A stretch of DNA of 64,000 bases from Chloroflexota bacterium (GCA_018969485.1 JAGWYG010000002.1:38676-102675), one strand, 5' to 3'. Shown: positions 30,875 to 42,620, numbered from the stretch's first letter. Translations and numbers: made by a program. Notes: a model not told the origin generated them from the sequence alone.

Positions 30875-32107
30875 GTGCACAAGCTTGCGCAATCAACCCT
30901 CGTCATCATCGCTGCTGGCCTGTTGCTCATCCTGATGCTGAGTGCGCCGCTCGTTCCCGGCGATCGCCTGCGCAGCGGCGCCGCCGGCGGCGGCATCCTG
31001 GCGACGATCGCGCCGAGCGCGACCAGCGAGGCGGGTGGCTGGGCCGGGCTGTTTGCGCCCGATCCCAGTGCGACGCCCACCGCCACGCCACTGCCGGAGG
31101 GGCTGGCGATCGCCACGCCCGAGGCGCTCGGCCCACGCGGTCAGGCGATCGATGCCTACCTCACCAGCCTCACCGACGCGCGCCTGTTCCAGGGGTCGGT
31201 ACTGGTGGCGCTGCAGGGTCGCATCGCCCTGGCGCGCGGCTACGGCATGGCCGATGCGGCACGTGGCGTCCCCAACACCCCACAGACCAGATTTCGCCTC
31301 GCGTCGCTCACCAAGGCGTTCACCGCCGCCGGCATCATGATCCTCCAGCAGCGCGGCCTGGTCGATCTGAATGCCTCGATCTGCACCTACCTCGACGATT
31401 GCCCGGAGCTCTGGCGCGGGATCACGGTGCATCACCTGCTGAGCCACACCTCGGGCATCCCCAACTACACCGACTTCCTGGACTTCGAGCCGACGGAGAT
31501 GAATCACACGACGCCTGATGCGCTGGTGGCGCGCTTTCGCGATGCCGGCGTGTCGTTCGCACCCGGTGCAGCATATGCCTACGGCAATTCCGCGTACGTC
31601 CTCGCCGGCCGGATCATCGAGCGGGTCGCTGGACGGCCATACGCCGACTTCATCCGCGACGAAATCTTCATTCCGCTGGGCATGCGCGGGAGCGGCTACG
31701 ATGTCAGCATGGGCGGCTATAGCCCGGAGCTCGCCATCGGCTACAACAACTTCGACGAGCCAGCCAGCTTCATCGATGTCTCGACGCTGGACTCAGCCGG
31801 GGCGCTGTTCAGCACCGTCGAGGATATGTATCGCTGGGATCGGGCGCTGGCCGGCGATCAACTGCTCGGCGCCGAGCAGCGCACCCGCATGTTCACGCCC
31901 GGCCTGCGCGACTATGGCTATGGCTGGCGGATCACGCGGCCGTCGGGCTTGCTGATGATCAGCCATCCCGGCGACATGACCGGCGCGTCGACCTACATCT
32001 CGCGGTTCCCCGAAGTCGATGCGACGGTGATCGTCCTGAGCAACATGTACTGGGCCGATGCCGTCGGCATCGGTGATCACATCGCCAACCTGCTGCTGGG
32101 CAACTGA
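30875..32107 (+). CDS. Serine hydrolase of the class C beta-lactamase / penicillin-binding-like family
   Basis: This 410-residue protein has an N-terminal membrane anchor or signal peptide (LVIIAAGLLLILMLSAPL). A Pro/Thr/Ala-rich linker leads to the catalytic domain. The catalytic SxxK is Ser144-Leu-Thr-Lys147, the YxN is Tyr236-Gly-Asn238, and HLLSHTSGIP is a further family signature. It may be a D-Ala-D-Ala peptidase, esterase or beta-lactamase-like enzyme outside the membrane. GTG 30875 is chosen because GGAG precedes it and the signal peptide starts there. Confidence 0.88.
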   Translation: MHKLAQSTLVIIAAGLLLILMLSAPLVPGDRLRSGAAGGGILATIAPSATSEAGGWAGLFAPDPSATPTATPLPEGLAIATPEALGPRGQAIDAYLTSLTDARLFQGSVLVALQGRIALARGYGMADAARGVPNTPQTRFRLASLTKAFTAAGIMILQQRGLVDLNASICTYLDDCPELWRGITVHHLLSHTSGIPNYTDFLDFEPTEMNHTTPDALVARFRDAGVSFAPGAAYAYGNSAYVLAGRIIERVAGRPYADFIRDEIFIPLGMRGSGYDVSMGGYSPELAIGYNNFDEPASFIDVSTLDSAGALFSTVEDMYRWDRALAGDQLLGAEQRTRMFTPGLRDYGYGWRITRPSGLLMISHPGDMTGASTYISRFPEVDATVIVLSNMYWADAVGIGDHIANLLLGN

Positions 32108-32131
32108 GGTGTGCCGACCGCCGGCCAGGGC

Positions 32132-32160
32132 ATGCCGCCGGCGAGCAGCACCGGCGGCAT
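32132..32160. terminator. Hairpin between convergent serine hydrolase and oxidoreductase genes
   Basis: ATGCCGCCGG (32132-32141) and CCGGCGGCAT (32151-32160) form a perfect 10-bp stem with a 9-base loop in a convergent gap. A T-tract is absent, so it may act as a bidirectional 3'-end stabiliser. Confidence 0.5.
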
Positions 32161-32182
32161 CCAGCGTGCGCAGCCGGTGCGC

Positions 32183-34251
<2,069 letters not shown>

Positions 34252-34255
<4 letters not shown>

Positions 34256-34797
34256 GTATCACCTCTGGGGCGCTCGCGCCGCCCATCGTACAGATATGCC
34301 GTGAGGTGCTCGGACGGCATCGACAGCTCGCCCGGCGCACAGATCTGGCCACAGCCGGCGCACCAGCCGAGCGCCTCGTAGCGCTGTGCCGCGCGCACCC
34401 AGCGGTCGGCGGCCAGCGCGAACGCGACGTTGGTACGCATGTGGCGCCAGATGAACACGCCGAACAGCACGATGAACGCGAACATGAACACCACCGCGCC
34501 ACTGAAGGCCGAATCCTGCATCAGCCCGGCGGCGTGCTCCTCGGGCGTGCGCATGACCCCGCTGGCCACCGCCTGCCATTCGCTGGCGAGCGCGGCGGCG
34601 ATGCCGAGCAGCGTGGCGCCACCGCCGCTGAGCACCAGCGCACCGCATCCGATCTGCCCGGCCGGACGCGATGGCGATACCGGCGGGGCGATGGCGGCGC
34701 GCAACGCGGCGTCGGTCGTGGCGTCGGCATGCAGCGCGGCGAGCGGCCGGGTGGCATCGGCGGATTGGCAGCGCGCACACTGGATCGTCGGCGTCAT
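34252..34797 (-). CDS. Small membrane protein with two Cys-pair (zinc-ribbon-like) ends
   Basis: This 181-residue protein begins MTPTIQCARCQSAD (Cys7 and Cys10), has two membrane helices (about 50-70 and 100-120), and ends with a CAGCGQIC cluster. The N- and C-terminal Cys could together bind one Zn or act redox-wise. I do not recognise a family. AGGAGG lies 4-9 bases before the ATG at 34797. It overlaps the oxidoreductase gene by 4 bases and follows another Cys-pair protein by 10 bases. Confidence 0.78.
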
Positions 34798-34807
34798 CGC
34801 TCCCTCC

Positions 34808-35143
34808 TCATGCGCCGGAACGCGGCGTGGCCGCGCCCTGCTGCCGCTCGTACTCCTCGCGGGTGGCGAACGCACCGCCAGCGATGCTGCGCTCCCGCTC
34901 ACGCCGCGATCGGTCGTACACCAGTTCGGCGCGCATCAGCCGGAAGCAGCGCGCGTCCATCACTTCCTTCACCAGACGATATCCGGCGGGCATGCCGCCG
35001 TCATCGAATTCGAGCAGCAGCTCGTTGCGCGGATCGACACGCACGTGGACGATGGTGCCGCAGCGCGCACACCGCACGTACAGGTGGATGGCCTCGTCGG
35101 CCGGTGGTGCACCGGCGCCAAAGAGGGCTCGCAAGAATCGCAT
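34808..35143 (-). CDS. Small hypothetical protein with CxxC motif
   Basis: This 111-residue protein has HLYVRCARCGTIVHVRVDPRNELLLEFDDGGMPAGY, a single CxxC in a beta-rich segment, followed by a charged helical tail. No signal peptide is seen. The start at 35143 is supported by GGGAA upstream and the N-terminus MRFLRALFGAG. It begins the minus-strand set leading to the molybdopterin oxidoreductase. The function is unknown. Confidence 0.75.
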   Translation of the reverse strand: MRFLRALFGAGAPPADEAIHLYVRCARCGTIVHVRVDPRNELLLEFDDGGMPAGYRLVKEVMDARCFRLMRAELVYDRSRRERERSIAGGAFATREEYERQQGAATPRSGA

Positions 35144-35606
35144 CGTCGTCGTTCCCGTCAGGCTGCCCGCGGCAGCACCCATCCCCAGTATAGCAGCATC
35201 GGGGACGGGCTCACACGAAGGCACGAAGGCACGAAGGCACGAAGGCACGAAGGGCGGGAGACGGGCTCGCACGAAGACGCGAAGGGGGCGGGGGCAGGTT
35301 GTTCCTGGGAGGCATAGAAGAAGGCTTCCTGATGGGGCAGGCACATGTCCAGGCGTTGCGGGATGTCCGGCCAGGACACTGGCGCCAGACGCGGCCGCAG
35401 CAGGCCAGGCTCGCCGCGTGATTCCAACCCCGAATGCGGATCGCCCCGGCGTGCGGGCAATCCCGTAGGCCCCCCTTGCGGGTGGCCGGCATGATCCCCT
35501 TTTCAGGAGCAGGTTGGTCCGGCGTGTCTGAGGCAGAGCTTCAGGAATGTTAACGTTGCCCTGGGCCAACCAGGCTCCGGGGACATCCGCACCAGCGAAC
35601 GCACTA
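35144..35606. other. Gene-free stretch upstream of mreBCD
   Basis: This holds an 8-bp tandem repeat and degenerate copies of it near 35266-35285. Nothing else is recognisable. Frames crossing the repeats translate to a periodic Cys/Leu/Arg/Ala/Phe pattern that is not a protein. Confidence 0.6.
35215..35253. repeat. Tandem repeat, about 4.9 copies of ACGAAGGC
   Basis: The 8-base unit ACGAAGGC repeats without error from 35215 to 35246, and a final partial copy ends at 35253. A divergent ACGAAG motif recurs around 35271. Confidence 0.9.
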
Positions 35607-35615
35607 TGTTATAAT
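35607..35615 (+). promoter_or_regulatory. Extended -10 promoter of the mreBCD-mrdA cluster
   Basis: TGTTATAAT is a perfect extended -10, 65 bases before GTG 35680. No -35 match is seen at the expected distance. Confidence 0.7.
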
Positions 35616-35679
35616 ACGGGAGCAAGTGCGCAGTGTGAGGCTGTGCGGCCTGGCGGCCGCACCGCGTGAGGATACCGCC

Positions 35680-36756
35680 GTGGCGTTCAATCCGCTCAAC
35701 TCTTTGTTTGGCGCGTTCAGCCGCGATCTGGGGATCGACCTCGGCACTGCCAACACGCTCGTTCACGTACGCGGCAAGGGCATCGTCATCAGCGAGCCCT
35801 CGGTCGTCGCGATCGACAGCAAGACCAAGGAAGTCAAGGCCGTCGGTTCCGAGGCCAAGGCCATGGTCGGCAAGACGCCGGCGAGCATCGTCGCGGTGCG
35901 GCCGCTCAAAGACGGTGTGATCGCCGACTTCGACGTCGTCGAGAAGATGCTGGCGTACTTCATCAAGAAGGCACACGAGCGTGCGTTCGGATTCGTCTCG
36001 CCCCGGCCGCGGGTCGTCGTCGGCGTTCCTTCGGGCGTGACACAAGTCGAGATGCGTGCCGCACACGACGCAGCGCTGAACGCCAATGCGCGGCAGGCGT
36101 TCGTCGTCGAGGAGCCGATGGCGGCTGCCATCGGTGCCGGGCTCCCCGTCGACGAGCCGATCGGCTCGATGATCGTCGACATTGGTGGTGGCACCACCGA
36201 AATCGCGGTGATCTCGCTCGGCGGCCTGGTGATCAATCGCTCGATCCGCACCGCAGGTGACGAGATCGACGAATCGATCATCCAGTTTGCCCGACGCGAA
36301 TACAACCTGCTGATCGGCGAACGCATGGCCGAGAAAGTCAAGATCGCCGCAGGCAGCGCCTACCCGCTCGACGAGGAATTCAAAGTCGTATTGCGCGGCC
36401 GCGACCTGCTCACCGGCCTGCCCAAGGCGGTAGAGATTTCGAGCGTCGAGCTGCGCGAAGGCATCTCCGGGCCAGTCAACACAATCGTCGCCGAGGTGCG
36501 GGTCGCGCTCGAAGAGACGCCACCAGAGCTCGTCGCCGACGTCATGGAGCACGGCATCATGCTCGCTGGCGGTGGCGCATTGCTGCACGGGCTCGGCCGG
36601 CGCATCGCCGCCGAGACCAAGATGCCGGTCCACATCGCCGAGGACCCGCTGTCGTGCGTCGCGCGTGGCGCGGGCAAGATGGTCGAAGAGTTCCAGAACC
36701 CGATCTTCCGTGACATTCTCACCAGCACGCAGCGAACGCGGCGCGTTCGCTACTGA
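35680..36756 (+). CDS. mreB: Rod shape-determining protein MreB (paralogue 2)
   Basis: The 358-residue actin homologue has intact phosphate-1 ([17 protein letters not shown]), phosphate-2 ([18 protein letters not shown]) and adenosine (LAGGGALLHGLGRRI) motifs. GTG 35680 is preferred over an upstream in-frame start because GAGGA precedes it by 8 bases and MAFNPLNSLFGAFSRDLGIDLG is a normal MreB N-terminus. It is the first gene of the mreB-mreC-mreD-mrdA cluster, which directs lateral wall synthesis. Confidence 0.97.
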   Translation: MAFNPLNSLFGAFSRDLGIDLGTANTLVHVRGKGIVISEPSVVAIDSKTKEVKAVGSEAKAMVGKTPASIVAVRPLKDGVIADFDVVEKMLAYFIKKAHERAFGFVSPRPRVVVGVPSGVTQVEMRAAHDAALNANARQAFVVEEPMAAAIGAGLPVDEPIGSMIVDIGGGTTEIAVISLGGLVINRSIRTAGDEIDESIIQFARREYNLLIGERMAEKVKIAAGSAYPLDEEFKVVLRGRDLLTGLPKAVEISSVELREGISGPVNTIVAEVRVALEETPPELVADVMEHGIMLAGGGALLHGLGRRIAAETKMPVHIAEDPLSCVARGAGKMVEEFQNPIFRDILTSTQRTRRVRY

Positions 36757-36785
36757 CGCCGCCATGACGGCCGGTCACCGGCCGT
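36731..36785 (+). other. Two tandem hairpins at the mreB-mreC junction
   Basis: The first is AGCGAACGC (36731-36739) and GCGTTCGCT (36743-36751), within the last mreB codons. The second is ACGGCCGG (36767-36774) and CCGGCCGT (36778-36785), just upstream of mreC. Both stems are perfect with 3-base loops. No T-tract follows. Confidence 0.6.
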
Positions 36786-36800
36786 GAAGGTCGTTTCGCC

Positions 36801-37685
36801 ATGATGCGCAATCGCCAGATCAAGCTACCCAACGCACCGTCCTATCGTGGCGTCACGTTGATCGTCGTCATCTTCCTGCTGATCATCCTGCTGTTGGCGC
36901 TCGACCGCTCGGGGATGGCCGATCCCGTACGGGGGCAGGTGCAATCGTGGATCGCCCCGGTGCTGGCGTGGATGCGCACCGGCAGCTTCTCGCTCGGGCA
37001 GGTGAGCTCGCCGATCACCGACGTCGCCACGTTGCGTGCCGAGATCGCCGCGCTCCAATCCGAGAACAGCCAACTGAAGGAGCGGCTGATCCAATTCGAG
37101 GTGACCCAGCTAGAGAACCGGCGCCTGCGCGAGCAGGTACGGATCGAGCAGGAGCGCCCCTGGCAGCTCGTCGGCACCGCCGTCAGCGCGATGACGCCTG
37201 ATTCCGGGAGGCAGATCATCATGCTGGCCGTCGGCATCGAGGATGGCATCCAGCCGGGGATGGCGGTCATCGCCCAGGAGGGTGGCCAGCCACCGGCGCT
37301 GGTCGGCGTCATCGAGAGCGTCGGTCCACAGAGCGCCATCGCCCTGCTGATCACCGATTTCAGCAGTTCGGTGAGCGCGCAGGTCTATCAGGGCGAAGGA
37401 ACCATCGCCGGCCTGGTCAACGGGCGCTGGCAGCGCGGCTCACGCATCTGGCTCGAGGAGATCGACCGTGAAGTCGCATTCGCGGGAGGCGAGACAGTCG
37501 TCACGGCGGGACTGAGCGCGCGGCTGGCCACCGACCTGCCGCGCGCGGCCATCCCGGCGAACGTCCCGATCGGCACGATCGAGTCGGTCCGGATCGAAGG
37601 CCGCTCGCAGATCGCCGAGATTCGCCCGTATGTGGATCCGAGTCGGGTGCAATACGCATGGATCATCGTAAACGCCGGCGACTAG
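36801..37685 (+). CDS. mreC: Rod shape-determining protein MreC
   Basis: The 294-residue protein has one N-terminal membrane helix (GVTLIVVIFLLIILLLAL) and a coiled coil (ITDVATLRAEIAALQSENSQLKERL), then the beta-rich MreC domain (GTAVSAMTPDSGRQIIMLAVG ... VTAGLSARLATDLPRAAIPANVPIGTIESV). It links MreB to the wall-synthesis enzymes. It overlaps mreD by 28 bases. Confidence 0.93.
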   Translation: MMRNRQIKLPNAPSYRGVTLIVVIFLLIILLLALDRSGMADPVRGQVQSWIAPVLAWMRTGSFSLGQVSSPITDVATLRAEIAALQSENSQLKERLIQFEVTQLENRRLREQVRIEQERPWQLVGTAVSAMTPDSGRQIIMLAVGIEDGIQPGMAVIAQEGGQPPALVGVIESVGPQSAIALLITDFSSSVSAQVYQGEGTIAGLVNGRWQRGSRIWLEEIDREVAFAGGETVVTAGLSARLATDLPRAAIPANVPIGTIESVRIEGRSQIAEIRPYVDPSRVQYAWIIVNAGD

Positions 37686-38197
37686 AGGAACAGATCGCGC
37701 AGGAACTGGTGCTGATGGTCGCACTCGTCCTGCTGGCGCTGGTGCAGACATCGGTGCTTCCCCGGCCATATGCCATCGTACCGAACCTGCTGCTGGTGCT
37801 GGTCGTCTGTCAGGGGCTGATCTCCGAACCCGACGTCGCCGTGCGCTGGGCGCTCTACAGCGGCATCGGGCTGGATCTCTGCAGTGGTGCGATGCTCGGG
37901 AGCCATGCCATGGCGCTGCTCTGCGCCGCACTGGCCGCCACGCTGCCGCTGGCATGGTTGAATCGCAACAACTGGATGCTGCCGCTGGCAGGCGTCGCGA
38001 TCGGCTCGCTGGTCTATCACGGTGTACTGATCCTGATGCTTGGCATCGAGCAGGGCTGGTTTGACATCCAGCCGTACCTGCTGGTCGTGGCGCTGCCCGA
38101 CATCGCGGCAGCGCTGATCCCGGCGCTTCCACTCTACCTGATCCTGCGCTGGGATCGCGCCCGCCGCCGCGGCGAACTGGCGATCGACATCTACTGA
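37658..38197 (+). CDS. mreD: Rod shape-determining protein MreD
   Basis: This 179-residue integral membrane protein has five to six hydrophobic helices (ELVLMVALVLLALVQTSVLP onward), as expected for MreD. The assignment rests on length, topology and position between mreC and the PBP2 gene. It overlaps mreC by 28 bases. Confidence 0.88.
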   Translation: MDHRKRRRLEEQIAQELVLMVALVLLALVQTSVLPRPYAIVPNLLLVLVVCQGLISEPDVAVRWALYSGIGLDLCSGAMLGSHAMALLCAALAATLPLAWLNRNNWMLPLAGVAIGSLVYHGVLILMLGIEQGWFDIQPYLLVVALPDIAAALIPALPLYLILRWDRARRRGELAIDIY

Positions 38198-38204
38198 GGC
38201 CGTC

Positions 38205-40655
38205 ATGCAACTGCTCGTCTCGCGCATCATCATCTTGCTGATGTTCGTTGTGCTGGTCGCCAGACTCTATCAGCTGCAGCTGGTCAGCGCCGAATCCGAT
38301 CGGTACCGTTACACGACCGATGTACGCACCACGCGCTACGTGCCGCTGCGCCCGATTCGCGGCGAAATACTCGCCAGCGACGGCAAGACGAAGCTAGCCG
38401 AGACGATGCCGATCTACCAGGTCTCGCTGCGCCCGGCCGATCTGCCCACCGATCCTGCCGAGCGCGATCGCGTCTTCGCCTCGGTGAGCGATCTGCTCGG
38501 GCTATCCAATACGCTGGTGATCTCGCCGACATCGGCGCTGACCGACGATGCCGCCCTCGTCAGCGACCTGCGACAGGGCCTCGGGATCGATGCTGCACAG
38601 ATCGCCCGGGACAGCGGTGATGACGTGTTCACCATGACGGTGCCAGAGGGGCTGACCGGGGCAGCCGTCCGCCTGAGCGACGTCTACTCGCACACCATCG
38701 GCCTCGAGAATCCGATCGAGGGGCTCGTGGCGCGCAGCGATGTGCCGGGATATCGGCCACTGCTGGTCGAGAGCAACGTACCACGCGAAGTAGCGCTGGT
38801 GATCCGCGAGAACGCCGCAAGCCTGCCGGGCGTCCTGATCGAGCAGGATTACGAGCGACGCTACCCGCTCAGCCCACACGTCCAGTCGCTCTCGCAAGTC
38901 CTCGGGTATATCGGCCGGGTGAGCCAGTGCGAGCTCGTCAGGCAGAATCCGGCACGCTCATGGATCACTGGCCTGCTCGACTCGATCGGCAACGCGGTGC
39001 AGTGTGGCATCATCCGCAAGCAGGTCAATCCGTTCCAGCTCGGCATGCCACGCTACCTTGACGATGACCGCATCGGCAAGGATGGCATCGAGGCCAGCTT
39101 TGAGAGCGAGCTGCGCGGCCAGCTTGGCGTCGAGACGGTGATCGTCGATGCGCTGGGATGGCCGGTACGCTCGCCGGAGGTGCTGCAGCCCCCCCGCGAC
39201 GGCAACAGCCTGGTGCTCACGCTCGATGTCGCGCTGCAGTACCAGACCGAGACGATCTTGCGCAACTGGATCGCCGAGAGCGAGCGCCGCCGTCAGATCA
39301 TGCCCGATTCGATGGCGTACAAGCGTGAGTACAGCCCGATCATCAGCGGCGTGGCGATCGTCAGCGAGGTGCGGACTGGCCGCATCCTCGCGATGGTCAG
39401 CCTGCCGAGCTACGACAACAACATCTGGGGCCCGGGGCGCAACAATGAGCTGGCCGCCCTGCTGTACCCGACGGACCCCGAGGCACAGAAAGCGATCCGC
39501 CGCGCAGCCCCGCTGACCAACCGCGCGATCGCCGGCCAGTATCCGCCGGGCTCGACGATCAAGCAGTTCGACGCGGTGATCGCACTACAGCGCGGCGTGA
39601 TCACACCGGATACCCGAGTGCGCGATCCGGGAAAACTGGTCGTCGAGGATCAGTTCGTCAAGGAGCAGTTTTACGAGTATCCGAATTCCAGCTTGCGCGA
39701 TAACGGCTACATCGATGTCTCAGAGGCGCTGATGCGCTCTTCCAACGTGTTCTTCATGTCCGTCGCCGGCGGCAATAAAGACCAGGTGGTCAATCTGAAT
39801 CCCAACGAGCAGAACATCCCGGAGGGCATCGGCATCACTGGTTTTGCCGAAGGGCTGCGCTGGTTCGGATTTGGGGAGCGCAGTGGCGTCAAGATATCGG
39901 GCGAATTGCCCGGCCGGGTGCCGACACCGGCGTGGAAGCAGCAAGTGCTGCGTTCGGCATGGACGACTGGTGATACCTACAACGCATCGATCGGGCAGGG
40001 GAACCTCGAGGTCACGCCGCTCCAGCTGAACAATGCTGCGGCGGCGGTCACCAATGGTGGGTTTCTGTTCCGGCCGCAGATCGTGCGAAGCATCATCGAT
40101 TCGAGCGGCAACGTGGTGCAATCGTTTGAGCCAGAGTTGATCAGGCGCATCGACATCGATCCCCGGCACTTCCGGGTGGCCCGTGAAGGCATGCGCCGTT
40201 CGGTCGTCGAGGGGCTGAACATCGCCGCGCGGGCCGAATGTTCGGGGCTGATGATCGCCGGCAAGACCGGTACCGCCGAATTTGGCCCGGTGATCGCGAT
40301 CACATCGATCGATGGTCGGGAATCACGACTGGTGCGGCAGAGTCATTCCTGGTTCGTCGGGTTCGCCCCCTACGACCAGCCCGAGATCCAGGTGCTGGTG
40401 CTGGTCGAGGGCAGTGGCGACCTGAACGATGGCTCGTCGACGATCGCGGTGCCGGCGGCGACCCAGATCATGCAGGCGCATTTTGGCATCAGGCCACCAT
40501 CGCCGCTGCCGGCGGGATGCCAGCAGGGCATGCCACGCCTGCCGGCGCGCCCCGACCAGGTGACGCTCTATGAGCCCCTGCCGGTCCAGCAGATCAGCAC
40601 GCCGGGCGAGCCGACGCCCACGCCGGCAGTTCCGGCTCCGGCGCCAAATCCATGA
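38205..40655 (+). CDS. mrdA: Penicillin-binding protein 2 (elongation transpeptidase)
   Basis: This 816-residue class B PBP has one N-terminal anchor helix and a dimerisation domain. The transpeptidase domain holds Ser450-Thr-Ile-Lys453 (PGSTIKQFDAV), Ser512-Ser-Asn514 and Lys687-Thr-Gly689 (KTGTAEF), all intact. It cross-links lateral wall peptidoglycan with MreBCD. The length exceeds typical PBP2 (about 600-650), with extra sequence at residues 230-330. It ends with a Pro/Thr-rich tail. Confidence 0.94.
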   Translation: MQLLVSRIIILLMFVVLVARLYQLQLVSAESDRYRYTTDVRTTRYVPLRPIRGEILASDGKTKLAETMPIYQVSLRPADLPTDPAERDRVFASVSDLLGLSNTLVISPTSALTDDAALVSDLRQGLGIDAAQIARDSGDDVFTMTVPEGLTGAAVRLSDVYSHTIGLENPIEGLVARSDVPGYRPLLVESNVPREVALVIRENAASLPGVLIEQDYERRYPLSPHVQSLSQVLGYIGRVSQCELVRQNPARSWITGLLDSIGNAVQCGIIRKQVNPFQLGMPRYLDDDRIGKDGIEASFESELRGQLGVETVIVDALGWPVRSPEVLQPPRDGNSLVLTLDVALQYQTETILRNWIAESERRRQIMPDSMAYKREYSPIISGVAIVSEVRTGRILAMVSLPSYDNNIWGPGRNNELAALLYPTDPEAQKAIRRAAPLTNRAIAGQYPPGSTIKQFDAVIALQRGVITPDTRVRDPGKLVVEDQFVKEQFYEYPNSSLRDNGYIDVSEALMRSSNVFFMSVAGGNKDQVVNLNPNEQNIPEGIGITGFAEGLRWFGFGERSGVKISGELPGRVPTPAWKQQVLRSAWTTGDTYNASIGQGNLEVTPLQLNNAAAAVTNGGFLFRPQIVRSIIDSSGNVVQSFEPELIRRIDIDPRHFRVAREGMRRSVVEGLNIAARAECSGLMIAGKTGTAEFGPVIAITSIDGRESRLVRQSHSWFVGFAPYDQPEIQVLVLVEGSGDLNDGSSTIAVPAATQIMQAHFGIRPPSPLPAGCQQGMPRLPARPDQVTLYEPLPVQQISTPGEPTPTPAVPAPAPNP

Positions 40656-40736
40656 TCGGGGGGCGTGGCAGCCGATGCCGGCGGGATGGAGCACAGGCAG
40701 ATGGTGGCGCAGATGCGCCGTGAGGAGCAGCGATCG

Positions 40737-42599
40737 ATGCAGACGCGACGATTGACGATGGCGCAGGCGCTGGTGACGTTTCTCGAGGCGCAGTCGAGCG
40801 AGCGCGATGGCGAGCGCCGGCCATTGTTCGCCGGAGTCTTCGGCATCTTCGGTCATGGCAATGTCGCCGGCATCGGGCAGGCGCTGCATCAGCGGGCACA
40901 CGGATTACGCTACTACCAGGCGCGCAACGAGCAGGCGATGGTGCACACCGCCGTCGCATACGCACGCATGCGGCGGCGCCTGCAGACATTCGCCTGCACC
41001 TCATCGATCGGCCCCGGGGCGACCAACATGGTCACCGGTGCGGCGCTGGCGACGATCAACCGCGTGCCTGTGCTGCTGCTGCCGGGCGACATCTTCGCAC
41101 ACCGGCGCGTCGCGCCCGTCCTGCAGCAACTTGAGGACTCACGCACGCCGGATATCTCGGTCAACGATTGCTTTCGCCCGGTATCACGCTATTGGGACCG
41201 GATCATGCGGCCCGAGCAATTGATCACCTCGCTGCCCGAGGCGATGCGGGTGTTGACCTCGCCCGCCGAAACGGGGGCGGTGACGCTGGCGCTGCCGCAG
41301 GATACCCAGGCCGAGGCGTTCGACTATCCGCTGAGCCTGTTCGAACCACGCATCTGGCTGGTGCCGCGCCCGCGCCCCGACCGTGAGCTGATCCGCCGTG
41401 CCGTGGCGCGCATCCGGGCGAGCCGTGCGCCACTGATCATCGCCGGCGGCGGCGTGCACTACAGCGAGGCCGAGGCGGCGCTGGCGCGGCTGGTCGCACA
41501 GACCGGCATTCCGGTGGGCGAGACGCAGGCCGGCAAGGGCTCGCTGCCGTTCGATGCCCCACATCAGTTGGGCGCGATCGGCGTGACGGGCACGCCGGGG
41601 GCCAATCGCGTCGCGCGGGACGCCGATCTGGTGATTGCGGTCGGCACGCGGCTGTCGGATTTCACGACGGCGTCAAAGACGGCATTTCAGCACCCCGACG
41701 TGCAGTTCATCGGCATCAACATCACCGAGTTCGATGCATACAAACACGCGGCGCTACCGCTGGTCGGCGATGCACGTGAGGTGCTCGATGAACTGGCTGT
41801 CCAGCTCGCGGGGTATACGGCCGACGCGGCGTATCAGGCGCAGTCTGCGCGCTATGCCGCCGAATGGCACGAAGAGACGGAGCGGGTCTTCCAGCTGGAG
41901 CACGGGCCGTTGCCGAGCCAGGGCGAGGTGATCGGCGCAGTGTGCGCGGCGTCGGCGCCGCGCGACGTGGTGGTGTGTGCGGCAGGCAGCCTGCCCGGCG
42001 ATCTGCATAAGCTGTGGCGGACCCGTGATGCGCTCGGCTATCACCTCGAGTATGGCTACTCGTGCATGGGCTACGAGATCGCCGGTGGACTCGGCGTGCG
42101 CATGGCCGATCCGAGCCGCGAGGTGTACGTGATGGTCGGCGATGGCTCGTACCTGATGATGAGCAGCGAGATCGTGACCTCGATCCAGGAAGGCCACAAG
42201 CTGACGATTGTGCTGCTGGACAATCATGGCTACAGCAGCATCGGCGGGCTGTCGGCGGCAGTCGGCGCCCAGGAGTTCGGCACCGAATACCGTTTTCGCG
42301 ATGCCACGGGCGCGCTGCACGGCACGGTACTGCCCGTCGATCTGGCCGCCAATGCCGAGAGCCTGGGCGCGGCGGTGCTGCGCTGTCGCACCATCGGCGA
42401 TGTCCGGCAGGCACTGGTGGCGGCGCGGGCCATTGAGCGCACCGTCGTGATCGCCGTCGAGGTCGACCGTCATCAGCGGGTGCCCGGCTACGAGTCGTGG
42501 TGGGATGTGCCAGTCGCCGAGGTTGCCGAGGTCGACAGCGCCCGCGCCGCCCGCGCGGCGTACGAGATCGCGCAGCAGCGCGAGCGGTTCTTCCTGTGA
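40737..42599 (+). CDS. iolD: TPP-dependent 3D-(3,5/4)-trihydroxycyclohexane-1,2-dione hydrolase (IolD)
   Basis: The 620-residue protein has the three-domain layout of TPP enzymes. Supporting features are the catalytic Glu in YYQARNEQAMVH, GPGATNMVTGAA, and the TPP motif beginning GDGSYLMMSSEIVTSIQEG. FGHGNVAGIGQAL near the start and the central ETQAGKGSLPFD segment fit IolD of the inositol pathway better than acetolactate synthase. ATG 40737 has GAGGAG 9 bases upstream; an in-frame GTG at 40665 is less likely. It is followed at once by iolE; iolB, iolC and iolG are not in the window. Confidence 0.9.
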   Translation: MQTRRLTMAQALVTFLEAQSSERDGERRPLFAGVFGIFGHGNVAGIGQALHQRAHGLRYYQARNEQAMVHTAVAYARMRRRLQTFACTSSIGPGATNMVTGAALATINRVPVLLLPGDIFAHRRVAPVLQQLEDSRTPDISVNDCFRPVSRYWDRIMRPEQLITSLPEAMRVLTSPAETGAVTLALPQDTQAEAFDYPLSLFEPRIWLVPRPRPDRELIRRAVARIRASRAPLIIAGGGVHYSEAEAALARLVAQTGIPVGETQAGKGSLPFDAPHQLGAIGVTGTPGANRVARDADLVIAVGTRLSDFTTASKTAFQHPDVQFIGINITEFDAYKHAALPLVGDAREVLDELAVQLAGYTADAAYQAQSARYAAEWHEETERVFQLEHGPLPSQGEVIGAVCAASAPRDVVVCAAGSLPGDLHKLWRTRDALGYHLEYGYSCMGYEIAGGLGVRMADPSREVYVMVGDGSYLMMSSEIVTSIQEGHKLTIVLLDNHGYSSIGGLSAAVGAQEFGTEYRFRDATGALHGTVLPVDLAANAESLGAAVLRCRTIGDVRQALVAARAIERTVVIAVEVDRHQRVPGYESWWDVPVAEVAEVDSARAARAAYEIAQQRERFFL

Positions 42600-42620
42600 G
42601 CGGAAAGACGAGGCGGTGAC

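Noticed and set aside
35158..35492. Minus-strand frames with a periodic Cys-Leu-Arg-Ala-Phe pattern
   Set aside because: They result from translating the ACGAAGGC tandem repeat and are not genes.
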